64,000 nt of DNA. Origin: Mycobacterium sp. M26. Its GTDB lineage: Bacteria; Actinomycetota; Actinomycetes; Mycobacteriales; Mycobacteriaceae. A program made the translations under genes and the position numbers. Positions 50,986 to 59,601 of this stretch are shown in pieces; the first letter of the stretch is position 1, and every line of letters starts with the position of its first letter. The stretch lies in assembly GCF_001494595.1 (NCBI RefSeq), contig NZ_LN929907.1:1307468-1371467 (forward strand), read 5' to 3'. Below the pieces are notes generated by a model. The model searched no databases. It saw only the letters and a program-made list of their open reading frames with translations, and had not been told where the DNA came from.

Positions 50986-52262
50986 CGCACCTCCTTGCCG
51001 TTGTGGACGGGCAATGTCACCCGAACCCATGTGCCTTGCTCGACCGGCTCGAATTCCCAACTTCCCCTGAGGGTTTCGATGCGGGAGCGGTGCGACGCCA
51101 GCCCGATATGTCCTTCGGCGACGCGGCGGGAGACGATCCCCGGATCGATGCCCACACCGTTGTCCCGCACGTCGAGGGTGACGATGTCGCCGCCGTCCTT
51201 CAAGCTCAGCCAGACCGTGTCGGCGTTGGCGTGCCGGGCAATATTGCTCAGAAGTTCTCGCGCCACCCCGTAGAGCGTGGCGTCCTCAGGGTGGCGGCGG
51301 GGGTAGTCGATTTCGCAGTCGACGGTGGCGCCGGTGCGCTCAACCAGCGAGTCGAGCAGTCCGCGAACCGCGGGTTCCAGGCCGCCCTCCTCGAGCACCG
51401 AGGGGTGCAACTCCTTGGTGAGCTGGCGAAGCTCGCGGGACACGTCGCCGAGCAGCTCGCTGGCTCGCGTCACCGACGGCAGGTCGGTGTGCTCGCGGAC
51501 CACCTCGCGCAGGTCCTGGCGCGCCGCCAGAACCGTTTGCAGCGGACCGTCATGCAGGTCTTCGGCGACCTGTCGGCGTTGTCGTTCCTCAGCGGTCATC
51601 ACGTCGGCCAGCAGCATCGAGCGGCTGGCAATGAGCTCGGCGAAACGGGTCATCCGGTGCTGCTGCACGGCCGATACCGCATACGAGCACACGCACAGCA
51701 ACGCGAGCATCAGCAGCACTGTCGCTATCTGCAGCGCCGACATCTCCCGCCGCAAGGTGGAGTCGGTGACAATCGTCAGGCCGCCCAAGGCGATGGCGGT
51801 CATCGCCATCACCGCGCCCAGCCGGCCCGATTGGCTGGCGAGGAAGAACGGGAGAAACGCGAGCAGCCCCAGCATCAGCACGCTCCCCAAGGAGGGCAGC
51901 TGTAGCAGGCAGATCGCGGCGATGTCAACGAACATCATCGGGGCGGCGCCTCGCAGCGCGCCCCCTCCCGGCTGGCGCCGCACATTAAGGATTACGGAGA
52001 TGATTGCCAACGCGGCGTAGACCCCGACGATGGTGAACTGCGCAGGCCACGTGGAACGTTCGGTTCCGGCCAGAATCGCCAGGACCATCACGGCGATGAG
52101 CAGCAGTCGCAGGACTGAACGGCGCCGCTGGGCTTGCCGTTCGAAGCGCAGAAAGACGGCTTGGACCGCGTCGTGAGCTTCACCGCCGGAGGGTGTGGGC
52201 GGGATTGCGAGGCGCGCCAAGAAACGGGCGGACCGCGTCGGTCTGCTGCCGTTCTGGCGCAC
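50982..52262 (-). CDS. NarL-type sensor histidine kinase
   Basis: 426 aa. Five or six membrane helices between residues about 50 and 200, little extracytoplasmic material, then a HisKA_3 domain with His237 in RRQVAEDLHDGPLQTVLA, and a HATPase domain (ELLSNIARHANAD, VRDNGVGIDPG, GHIGLASHRSRIETLRGSW). A membrane-buried sensor suggests detection of membrane state or a hydrophobic signal. Coupled by GTGA to the response regulator. GTG start at 52262. Confidence 0.92.
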   Translation of the reverse strand: MRQNGSRPTRSARFLARLAIPPTPSGGEAHDAVQAVFLRFERQAQRRRSVLRLLLIAVMVLAILAGTERSTWPAQFTIVGVYAALAIISVILNVRRQPGGGALRGAAPMMFVDIAAICLLQLPSLGSVLMLGLLAFLPFFLASQSGRLGAVMAMTAIALGGLTIVTDSTLRREMSALQIATVLLMLALLCVCSYAVSAVQQHRMTRFAELIASRSMLLADVMTAEERQRRQVAEDLHDGPLQTVLAARQDLREVVREHTDLPSVTRASELLGDVSRELRQLTKELHPSVLEEGGLEPAVRGLLDSLVERTGATVDCEIDYPRRHPEDATLYGVARELLSNIARHANADTVWLSLKDGGDIVTLDVRDNGVGIDPGIVSRRVAEGHIGLASHRSRIETLRGSWEFEPVEQGTWVRVTLPVHNGKEVR

Positions 52263-52353
52263 AGGGGCAGTTTAACCAGGTGGCAGCCGGAATCGGCGCG
52301 GAACAGCCGCACGGCGGGCCTCTGCTGAGACCCGCTCTACTGAGTGTCGGCAG

Positions 52354-52462
52354 TTACTCGTCGTTCGAGCAACTCATGTCGACGTAGCCCTGGTCGGTGA
52401 GTCGGGTGATGGTGTCCGTTGGCGCCCCCGCTGCCCATCTGAATTCTCCTGGGTGGATTGAG
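52354..52462 (-). pseudogene. Remnant of a small exported protein gene
   Basis: The minus strand reads CTCAA..CACCCAGGAGAATTCAGATG (52462-52436), a nearly exact inverted copy (25 of 27) of the leader, ribosome-binding site and ATG of the intact gene at 52650. Directly after it, out of frame with that ATG, comes APTDTITRLTDQGYVDMSCSNDE and a stop at 52354, which looks like the DT-I-x-x-L-x-x-Q-G-Y ... D-V-S-C ending of small mycobacterial exported proteins. Signal peptide and middle are missing. The rest of 52263-52649 holds the motif at 52506-52535 and nothing else I can support. Confidence 0.5.
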
Positions 52463-52505
52463 GTTTGCCGTGATGGACCGCTTCCGTGGCGGAGATGAAC
52501 AGGGT

Positions 52506-52535
52506 GTCGTCCGAACGGATGAACGCGATTCATCC
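52506..52535. promoter_or_regulatory. Second copy of GTCGTCCGAACGGATGAA with inverted repeat
   Basis: The 18-mer (52506-52523) is identical to 50316-50333. It is extended into a perfect inverted repeat GGATGAA-CGCGA-TTCATCC (52517-52535). It is 115 bases upstream of the small exported protein gene and about 70 bases upstream of the divergent remnant. Confidence 0.65.
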
Positions 52536-52649
52536 CTCGATCCATGTTTTCGCATGACAGCTCGCGGCGCCGGCCGCGGCGAAGGTTGAGTCATGACCGA
52601 AAACGGTCTAGCTCCAAACCGAAAGCTCAACTCACCCAGGAGAATTCAG

Positions 52650-52901
52650 ATGAACAGCACCATCGCCCGTTACCTGGCCCTGCCGATCCTGTCGGCCGGC
52701 ATCATTGGTGGGGCCGCCCTCGGCCTGGCCGGTGTGGCCAGCGCCGCGCAGGGTTCGGCAACAGGCTCGGCGGGGGTCGCCGCGCCCCAGGTCCACGCCG
52801 CCCCGGCCCCCGAGGCGGTTCCGGGCTACCAGTGGCATCGCCACCACTACACCCTGATCGACCCGAGCAATGCCGCCGTCATGCCGCCCCTGGCCCACTG
52901 A
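52650..52901 (+). CDS. Small exported protein
   Basis: 83 aa from ATG 52650 with AGGAG nine bases upstream. MNSTIARYLALPILSAGIIGGAALGLAGVASAAQG is a signal peptide with A-S-A cleavage; the mature ~50 residues are Ala/Pro/His-rich (PGYQWHRHHYTLIDPSNAAVMPPLAH), with W, Y and H residues that might bind metal. No cysteine. The leader region is duplicated in inverted orientation at 52436-52462. Likely under the control of the shared 18-mer site, hence possibly of the two-component system. Confidence 0.75.
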   Translation: MNSTIARYLALPILSAGIIGGAALGLAGVASAAQGSATGSAGVAAPQVHAAPAPEAVPGYQWHRHHYTLIDPSNAAVMPPLAH

Positions 52902-52964
52902 GCGCAGCAGACCCGTCGACTCCGCCCCCTCCGGCTCCGGCCGCAGGGGGCGGCGTCGTGTGGT

Positions 52965-53456
52965 CTACCGGTAGTTGACGAACTGCAGGGCGACGTCGAG
53001 GTCGGCACCCTTGAGCAGGGCGATGACGGCCTGCAGGTCGTCGCGCTTCTTGGAGGACACCCGGATCTCGTCGCCCTGGACCTGGGTCTTGACGCCCTTG
53101 GGGCCGTCGTCGCGGATCAGCTTGTTGATCTTCTTGGCATTTTCCTGGTCGATGCCCTGCTTGAGGGTGCCGCTGACCTTGTAGGTCTTGCCGCTGGCCT
53201 GGGGCTCGCCGGCGTCGAAAGCCTTCATGGAGATGTCGCGGCGGATCAGCTTCTCCTTGAAGACGTCGATGGCCGCCTTCACCCGCTCTTCGGTGGAGCT
53301 GACGATCTCGATGACCTCTTCGCCCTTCCAGGCGATGGTGGTGTCGGTGCCGCGGAAGTCGAACCGGGTGGACAGCTCCTTGGCCGCCTGGTTCAGCGCG
53401 TTGTCGACCTCCTGGCGGTCGACCTTGCTGACGATGTCGAACGATGAATCCGCCAT
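52965..53456 (-). CDS. YajQ-family nucleotide-binding protein
   Basis: 163 aa from ATG 53456. [41 protein letters not shown] and [52 protein letters not shown] are signatures of YajQ (UPF0234), which binds nucleotides including cyclic-di-GMP in some bacteria. GAGGAGGGG is placed upstream of the ATG. Corresponds to Rv0566c, next to Rv0565c in M. tuberculosis. Confidence 0.94.
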   Translation of the reverse strand: MADSSFDIVSKVDRQEVDNALNQAAKELSTRFDFRGTDTTIAWKGEEVIEIVSSTEERVKAAIDVFKEKLIRRDISMKAFDAGEPQASGKTYKVSGTLKQGIDQENAKKINKLIRDDGPKGVKTQVQGDEIRVSSKKRDDLQAVIALLKGADLDVALQFVNYR

Positions 53457-53554
53457 TGGACCCCTCCTCGGTGTGATCGGCCGGTTTGTGTTTGGGGTAC
53501 ATCCTCGTTGTACCCTGCTAGTCGCACCAAACCGGTCCCCGGTCTGGAGTACCC

Positions 53555-53637
53555 GGCAGGTTGCCCGAGCGGCCAATGGGAGCGGACTGTAAATCCGTCG
53601 GCGGAAGCCTACACAGGTTCGAATCCTGTACCTGCCA
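53555..53637 (+). tRNA. tRNA-Tyr (anticodon GTA)
   Basis: 83 bases. Acceptor arms GGCAGGT / ACCTGCC pair perfectly. The anticodon stem GCGGA/TCCGT closes the loop CTGTAAA with anticodon GTA (53589-53591). A long variable arm and the T-arm (CAGG-TTCGAAT-CCTG) complete a class II tRNA as expected for bacterial tRNA-Tyr. CCA is not encoded. A strong terminator follows. Confidence 0.96.
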
Positions 53638-53642
53638 CTCTT

Positions 53643-53668
53643 TCAAGCCCGTCTTTTGACGGGCTTGA
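53643..53668 (+). terminator. Hairpin terminator after tRNA-Tyr
   Basis: TCAAGCCCGTC and GACGGGCTTGA form a perfect 11-bp stem with a TTTT loop, six bases after the tRNA. The tail TTGTGTTGT is only moderately T-rich, as is common in mycobacteria. Confidence 0.8.
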
Positions 53669-53749
53669 TTGTGTTGTGGGGGCCAATACCGTTTCGCTGC
53701 TCTAGCATCTTGCCCTGACGTCAATTCACCTACAGGGGGGACCGGCTTC

Positions 53750-55207
53750 ATGGCCACCACCGCAAAGTCTCGTGCCGCAGTCACCAGCTTCCTGGCTGCC
53801 GGCGCTGCCACCACCGGCCTGCTCGCCGGCGCCGCCCTCGGATCAGCCCCCACCGCGAACGCCACCTGCGCCTCGTTCTTCGGGCTCGGGAACAGCGCCA
53901 GCTGCAGCAGCACGCCGTTGAGCATCGCCATCGCGATCGGCCCGAACGCCACCGCGAATGCCAACGGTCTGTTCGGCGCGGCCTTCGCCCTAGGCGCCAA
54001 CTCGGCGGCAACCACCGGTGATGCCTTCACCTTCGCCACCGCCGTCGGTGACGGGTCGACGGCCGATGCTCAGGGGTTGTTCGGCATCGCCACCCAGCTC
54101 GGCCCGAACGGCACGGCCATCACCAAGGGCTCGGGCCTGCTCGGCAACATCGGCGTCAACATCGCCCTGAACGTCACCGCACCGTGGGCCCCGGCCAACA
54201 GCAGCACCGTCTCGGCGGGCGGCACCGGCGCGGGCGGCAACCTGGCCACCAACCTGTTCGGCACCGGGTCCGCCGGGGACCCGAACAGCATGCGCGTGAT
54301 CTCGGCCGGCCAGTTCGGCATCGCCACCAACATCGGCGGCAGCAACAACGTCGTGGAGTCCGGCCTGGCGGGTGCCGGATCGGTAATCAACCTGGCCACC
54401 AACCTCTTTGGTAGCAACAACACCGTCTCGGCCCAGGGCGGCATCTTCAACTGGGCCACCAGCCTTCTCGGTGACGGCAACACGGTGCAGACCAACGGCA
54501 GCCTGGTGAACACCGCGAGCAGCTTGTTCGGCAGCAACAACACCGTGCAGACCATTGGCGGCTACCTCAACTGGGGCCGCAGCATCTTCGGCGACGGCAA
54601 CTCCGTCACCATCACCGGTGGCTACCAGAACGCGGCCAGGACCCTGTTCGGCAATCTCAACGACGTGAGCATCCTCGGCGGCAACGGCAACACGGCGCAG
54701 AACATCTTCGGCGCCGGCAACACGGTCGGCGTCTCCGGCAGCTTGTACACCACGGCCAGTAACCTGCTGGGCGGCAACAACAACAACGTGATCGCCACGG
54801 GCGGCAACGTGAACTCGGTGCGCAACATCATCGGCAGCAACAACAACCTGACCGTCGGTGGGGTCGGCAGCAACTGGAACTTCGTGATCAACACGCTGAG
54901 CAACGGCAACACCATCACCGGTGGCGGGGCTGGCGGCAACTTCACCTTCGGGTTCAACGTCCTCGGCGGCGGCAACAACGTCACCGCGGGCCCGGGTCCG
55001 CTGGTCCTGGCCGGAACGGTCTTCAGCACCGGCAGGACCGTCACCAAGACGACCCCCGGTATCGCGATCAACGATGTGGTCATCGGCGGCGCCTCGGCGG
55101 TCAACCCGCAGAGCAACAAGTCCTCGAAGAAGAGCGGGGCCGCCAGCAAGAGCAGCTCCGGCTCCAAGGGCTCCTCGACCGGCGGGAGCAAGCGGGGCAA
55201 TTCGTAG
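53750..55207 (+). CDS. Exported Gly/Asn repeat protein
   Basis: 485 aa from ATG 53750, with GGGGGG nine bases upstream. Signal peptide (about 1-40, ending TANA), then a Cys pair C-x11-C, then about 20 imperfect repeats of the kind LFGSNNTV...G / LLGDGNTVQTNGS / IFGDGNSVTITGG, predicted to be beta-solenoid coils. The last ~40 residues are Ser/Lys/Gly-rich (SSKKSGAASKSSSGSKGSS), a likely flexible or wall-interacting tail. The repeat logic (G-x-x-N-x-V) resembles the protein at 13436-15148, but the N-termini differ. Surface role is inferred. Confidence 0.8.
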   Translation: MATTAKSRAAVTSFLAAGAATTGLLAGAALGSAPTANATCASFFGLGNSASCSSTPLSIAIAIGPNATANANGLFGAAFALGANSAATTGDAFTFATAVGDGSTADAQGLFGIATQLGPNGTAITKGSGLLGNIGVNIALNVTAPWAPANSSTVSAGGTGAGGNLATNLFGTGSAGDPNSMRVISAGQFGIATNIGGSNNVVESGLAGAGSVINLATNLFGSNNTVSAQGGIFNWATSLLGDGNTVQTNGSLVNTASSLFGSNNTVQTIGGYLNWGRSIFGDGNSVTITGGYQNAARTLFGNLNDVSILGGNGNTAQNIFGAGNTVGVSGSLYTTASNLLGGNNNNVIATGGNVNSVRNIIGSNNNLTVGGVGSNWNFVINTLSNGNTITGGGAGGNFTFGFNVLGGGNNVTAGPGPLVLAGTVFSTGRTVTKTTPGIAINDVVIGGASAVNPQSNKSSKKSGAASKSSSGSKGSSTGGSKRGNS

Positions 55208-55340
55208 CGGAGGCCCGCGTAAGGCCGAGGTAACCGGCTGTACTTTTAATTGCCATCAGCAAATGGCGCCATAGGGCCCGCTGCTGTGATATCCCTAACT
55301 GACCTTATCTTTCTTGAGCGTCAAATCGGGGGTAGCAGCC

Positions 55341-58300
55341 ATGGGAGCTGGGCACAAGGGAATCTATGTCGGCCGCGTCGGTGCGCTGGCGGTAGCGCTG
55401 GGTGTCGGCGGTGTGATCGTCGGCCTGCCGGTGGCAACAGCCGACACCGGCGCCGGGGACTCGGGGACCTCGTCGGTGGCGCACAGTGCGCGCAAGGCCG
55501 CGGCGAACCGTACGCCCGGCAGTGCGTCGTCGACGTCGGGCAACGGCAAGGGCCGCACCACGGCCAAGCCGGCCGGTGCGGCCACCGCCGAATCCGGTGC
55601 TGCGAGCTCCGCCCGCAAGATTCACCTCGGCGCGACCGGTAGTGACGACTCCGAGTCCAATGCCATTGCGGTGGGCGAGAACTCGCCGGCCAGCGATGTG
55701 CCGGATGCCGAGCCCGCCGCTCCGGTGCTCACCGCCGCCGTCCCGCGCGGATCGCTGACGGCCACCGCACATGGCCCGCTGGACTGGCTCACCGGTGGCG
55801 GTGGTGATCCCCTGACCGCACTCACCGGACCGCTGGCCTGGGCCGCTCTGGCCGTCAGCCGTCGCGAGACCACCGGATCGGCCACGGTCACTCCGGCCGC
55901 GGCGACCGTGACCAGCAGCCAGCCCGTCGCCTCCCTGACGGTGGTGGATCCGATGGATGCGTTCATGCGGTTCTTCGTCGGTGACGGCACCGCCGATCAT
56001 CCCGACGCCGGCATCTTCTTCGGCAACGGTTATTCCTACACCGGGTACGAGGGCGCGTGCCAAAGCGGCCCGTGCAACGGCGGCAAGGGCGGGTTCATCG
56101 GCAACGGCGGTGACGGCTTCGCCGGAGGCGACGGCGGGTCGGCCGGCTTCCTGGGCAATGGCGGTAAGGGCGGCGAGGGCGTCGTCGGGATCAACGGCGG
56201 TGCCGGCGGCAATGGCGGTGACGGTGGCCTGATCGCCGGCAATGGCGGCGACGGTGGTAACGGCGCGAGCGTCACCGCCCAGGGCGGCAAGGGTGGCGCC
56301 GCCGGCTTCATCGGGGTGAAGGGTAAGGATGGCACCCCGGCCTCGGCCGCGGCTACCGGAGGGTCGAAGCCGGCCGGCGCGGCGACAGCACTGGTGGTGG
56401 GGGAGAGCCTGCTCGACGATGCCATTCAGGCGTTCCTCAATGACCATCTGCCCGCGCTGGCCCCGATCTCCGGCCAACTCGCGCCGCTGATCAGCAGCGG
56501 GGTGGCCGACTGGTTGGAGAACGGCAGCATCTCCGCCGAGGTCTACTCGGCGTTCGCCAATCAGGCCATCCTGGAGTTCATTTCGAGTTCGGTGGCATCA
56601 GCGCTGCCGGTGCCGAGCGCGATCGGTACCGTCGTCGGGAACGCGGTTGCCGACCTGGTGAGCAAGACGTTCGCCGGATCCAACAGCGCCGCGGTCGGGT
56701 CGGCCATCGACGGAATCGTCAGCGGCGTCCTGCCCGACGATCTCACCACCGCCGAAATCGTCGCGGGGCTGGCGGTTTTCGACATCCAGCCCCTGCTCAA
56801 CTACATCAACTCCATCGCCCCCGACACCCAGAGCGGGATTGCGACGTTCCTGGCCAATACGGACGTGCAGACCGCGATCGGGTCGGCGATCACCGACGCC
56901 ATCGACGTGCTGGCCGGTCAGATCATTCCGTCGTGGGCGCCAACCTATGCGCCGCAAGCGATTCCGCAGGCGATCGGTGCGGCGGTGGGCAATGCGATCG
57001 CCGACGCGGTGTTCGGAGGCAATCCGGCCTATGCGGCCGCCTTGGATGCGCTGAGCGCGGACATCGCCGCCGACGTGGAGGATCTGATCAGCGGCCTGGC
57101 GCATCCGCTCGCTACGGCGGTGGGTTCGGCGGTGACGACGTTCCTCGGCAGTTCGGGAGTGCCGGCGGCGCTGGCCGCCGACATCATGGACCTGGTGAAC
57201 GGGTCGGCGCTCACACCGCTGCCGTCGGGTGTGCAGGCCGCGCTGGCGTCGGCCGTCGCCGGCATCGTCTCCTCCTTCGCCGGTGACGCCGATGTGGTGA
57301 GTTCGCTCAGCGACGCCTTCTCGTCGGTGTTCTACGACTTCGCCAGCCCCACTGTCGCCGGCTCGCTGGCCGATCAGATCGGTGGCTGGCTGACCTCGGT
57401 TCTCGGCGGCAGCTCTGCGGCCGGGGCGGTCGGTGACGCGGTGAGTACCGCGGTGCAGAACCTGCTGGCGGACTCCGCCGCGGTGGAAGGCCTGGCCAAC
57501 ATCGCCGGCGGGTTGGTCGACGATCTGCTCGGCGCAGGTGTCGCGACTGCACTGGGCACTGCGGTCAATACCTTCTTCACTGCCGTCAGCGGCGGCGCCG
57601 AGGTCGAAGACGCCCTGGGTACGGCTCTTCATTCCTTGGCCGCCAACACCGCTGTCGACAACGCGATCGCCACGGCGCTGAGCAACGCGATTGGCTCGTT
57701 GTTCGGCAATTCCGATGTGCTGCAGGCGATTAGCACCGCAGTCCACGATGTGGTGGCCGGAATCGTCGACAGCTCGGCGATCCAGGACCTGGTCGGGGAG
57801 GAGGTCAGCGACTTCCTGTCGTCGGCGTTGGGCAGCTACCCCGGCGGAGCGCAGATCGCCGACGCGGTCGGTACCGCGATCACGAACCTGCTGGCCAACT
57901 CGGCGGTCAGCGACGAGCTCGGCACGCTGGTGGGCTCGGTGCTCAGCGGGTTCTTCGGCCAGCCCGGTGTCGTCTCCGCGCTGTCCTCGGCGGTGCAGCT
58001 GGCCACCCTGACGATCCTCAATGGCGGCGATCCCTCCGAAGTCATCGGGGTGATGCTGCAACTGCTGCAGGCGAATACGGCGATCCAGACGGCGTTGTCC
58101 GGGCTGGCGGGCAGCGTGGTGAACTCGGTGGTGACCGACACCGCACTGATCTCAGCGCTGGCGTCGACGGCGACCTCGTTGATCACCGAGCTGGCCGGCA
58201 ATCCCGCGGTGCAGTCGCTCATCAGTGGACTGCTCGGCCCGACGTACGGGCCGGTTGTGGTGAGCATCCTCGCCGACCCGTCAGCCGCGGCTGATCTGGC

Positions 58301-59054
58301 GGCCGCCGTGGGCGGCGCGATCAGTGGGTTCCTGGCTCAGACCGGAGTGGCGGCGGCGCTGTCGAGTGCGGCAAACCAGATCGTGGCCGCGGTGCTGGCC
58401 GGTGCGACGGTGCCGGCGGCGGTGCAAGCCGCGCTGCAGACGCTGGCGGCCAACGCCGACGTGAAGGCGGCGATCGACGCCGTTGTGGCGCAGGTGCTCC
58501 AGGCGACGCTGGATGTGCCCGCCGTCCAGGAGGCGGTCTCCGGAGCGGCGAAGGACCTCATCACCGAGGTGCTCGGATCCGGGCTGGGCCCGGTGGCCGG
58601 GACGGTGGTTCAGGGGGCGATCGACTCGCTGCTGGCCAACTCGGCGGCGCAGGCGCTGCTGAGCAATCTGGCCATCGACCTCTCCAACGGGTTGCCGCCG
58701 ACTGAGGTGATCAACACCCTGATCGACTCCGTGATCGGGAGCCCGCAGCTGCAGATCGCGGTCGGTATGGCGATCGGCCAGGGTATCGGGGCGCTGCTGG
58801 GTGACAACCCGGTCGGGTTCATCGTGGGCGGCGTGATCGGGGCTGCGGCGACGCTGCTGATCGGGGCGGCTTCGGGGCTGACGTTGCTGGTCGACGGGCT
58901 GCGGGGGCTGTTCGGCGGGGCCGGCTCGGCCAGTGCGTACCTGGTGCAGCCCGTGCCGGCGGCGGTGCTGGTGTCCGGGGTTGTCGACGTGCCGCGGGCG
59001 GAGTCGGTGGACGTCGGCGGCTTCGTCGGCGGGCACCGGCTGGTGACGCTGTAG
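55341..59054 (+). CDS. Large PGRS-type exported protein with long helical repeat region
   Basis: 1237 aa from ATG 55341 (GGGGG upstream; TTG 55314 is an alternative). Signal region GIYVGRVGALAVALGVG closely matches the protein at 13436. Order: Ala/Ser/Lys linker (35-130); GPLDWLTGGGGDPLTALTGPLAWAALAVSRRE; GDGTADHPDAGIFFGNGYS; a short Gly-Gly-x PGRS block (about 245-335); then ~900 residues of Ala/Val/Leu-rich repeats of the type VGxAVxxxLxxxxVxxAL, ending in a glycine-rich hydrophobic stretch (FIVGGVIGAAATLLIGAASGLTLLVDGL) and a polar tail. No catalytic motif. Envelope-located; not a PE protein, as the PE domain is absent. Confidence 0.82.
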   Translation: MGAGHKGIYVGRVGALAVALGVGGVIVGLPVATADTGAGDSGTSSVAHSARKAAANRTPGSASSTSGNGKGRTTAKPAGAATAESGAASSARKIHLGATGSDDSESNAIAVGENSPASDVPDAEPAAPVLTAAVPRGSLTATAHGPLDWLTGGGGDPLTALTGPLAWAALAVSRRETTGSATVTPAAATVTSSQPVASLTVVDPMDAFMRFFVGDGTADHPDAGIFFGNGYSYTGYEGACQSGPCNGGKGGFIGNGGDGFAGGDGGSAGFLGNGGKGGEGVVGINGGAGGNGGDGGLIAGNGGDGGNGASVTAQGGKGGAAGFIGVKGKDGTPASAAATGGSKPAGAATALVVGESLLDDAIQAFLNDHLPALAPISGQLAPLISSGVADWLENGSISAEVYSAFANQAILEFISSSVASALPVPSAIGTVVGNAVADLVSKTFAGSNSAAVGSAIDGIVSGVLPDDLTTAEIVAGLAVFDIQPLLNYINSIAPDTQSGIATFLANTDVQTAIGSAITDAIDVLAGQIIPSWAPTYAPQAIPQAIGAAVGNAIADAVFGGNPAYAAALDALSADIAADVEDLISGLAHPLATAVGSAVTTFLGSSGVPAALAADIMDLVNGSALTPLPSGVQAALASAVAGIVSSFAGDADVVSSLSDAFSSVFYDFASPTVAGSLADQIGGWLTSVLGGSSAAGAVGDAVSTAVQNLLADSAAVEGLANIAGGLVDDLLGAGVATALGTAVNTFFTAVSGGAEVEDALGTALHSLAANTAVDNAIATALSNAIGSLFGNSDVLQAISTAVHDVVAGIVDSSAIQDLVGEEVSDFLSSALGSYPGGAQIADAVGTAITNLLANSAVSDELGTLVGSVLSGFFGQPGVVSALSSAVQLATLTILNGGDPSEVIGVMLQLLQANTAIQTALSGLAGSVVNSVVTDTALISALASTATSLITELAGNPAVQSLISGLLGPTYGPVVVSILADPSAAADLAAAVGGAISGFLAQTGVAAALSSAANQIVAAVLAGATVPAAVQAALQTLAANADVKAAIDAVVAQVLQATLDVPAVQEAVSGAAKDLITEVLGSGLGPVAGTVVQGAIDSLLANSAAQALLSNLAIDLSNGLPPTEVINTLIDSVIGSPQLQIAVGMAIGQGIGALLGDNPVGFIVGGVIGAAATLLIGAASGLTLLVDGLRGLFGGAGSASAYLVQPVPAAVLVSGVVDVPRAESVDVGGFVGGHRLVTL

Positions 59055-59169
59055 CTGGCGCTCGCCGCGGGATAACGCCTGGTTAGAAAACCTCTAACTG
59101 CCGGTTTGCGCCGGTTGTGGGATACGGTTCGGGAGATCTTGATCGGACTCGTATCTGGAGGAAGCTCGT

Positions 59170-59601
59170 ATGAGGACCGGCGGCCGGGTGGCTTCGGTGG
59201 GGGCAGTGCTGTGCTTCGCACTCCTGGGTGCTGCTCCGGCGGCGCACGCGGAAGGCGACGTGCTGTCCGGTACTTATGACGTGCTCGGGCCCAACAGCAA
59301 GCTGGACACCTGGACCATCAGCCCGCAGTGCAGCGATGCCTCAATCGGCTGCCAGTCCTCCATACAGTCGGCCACGATCGATGGGCAGGCCTATTACCGC
59401 GGCGGGCATACCTGGGTGATGACGCTGCGCGGTCAGGTGCCGGTGTGCCCGGACAAGACCACCACCAAGGGCATCATGATGTTCATCTGGAATGCCCAAA
59501 CATTGGATGGTCAGCTGACGGCGGTGCAGCAGGGGGTTTGTCAGATGACCCGGCCTGGGCAGGAACAGATTCCGATTCGGTTGGTGCGGGCTGGGGGCTA
59601 G
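59170..59601 (+). CDS. Small exported protein
   Basis: 143 aa, ATG 59170 with GGAGGAAG upstream. MRTGGRVASVGAVLCFALLGAAPAAHAEG is a signal peptide with A-H-A cleavage. The mature domain GTYDVLGPNSKLDTWTISPQCSDASIGCQSSIQSATIDGQAYYRGGHTWVMTL has four cysteines, a strand-rich pattern (probably beta-sandwich) and no catalytic residues. Similar exported proteins of unknown function are common in mycobacteria. Last gene before the lower-GC right-hand segment. Confidence 0.82.
   Translation: MRTGGRVASVGAVLCFALLGAAPAAHAEGDVLSGTYDVLGPNSKLDTWTISPQCSDASIGCQSSIQSATIDGQAYYRGGHTWVMTLRGQVPVCPDKTTTKGIMMFIWNAQTLDGQLTAVQQGVCQMTRPGQEQIPIRLVRAGG

Noticed and set aside
52354..52545. An intact minus-strand gene
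   Set aside because: The upstream part of this frame has no start near the ribosome-binding site and reads through leader DNA; the recognisable fragment is out of frame with the ATG that carries the ribosome-binding site.
53555..53637. tRNA-Tyr as an integration site for the right-hand island
   Set aside because: No integrase gene or repeated tRNA 3' end is visible between the tRNA and the helicase, and 6 kb of apparently native mycobacterial surface-protein genes lie between them.
55341..59054. PE-PGRS protein proper
   Set aside because: The N-terminal PE domain is absent; the protein begins with a Sec-type signal peptide, so only the PGRS block is shared.
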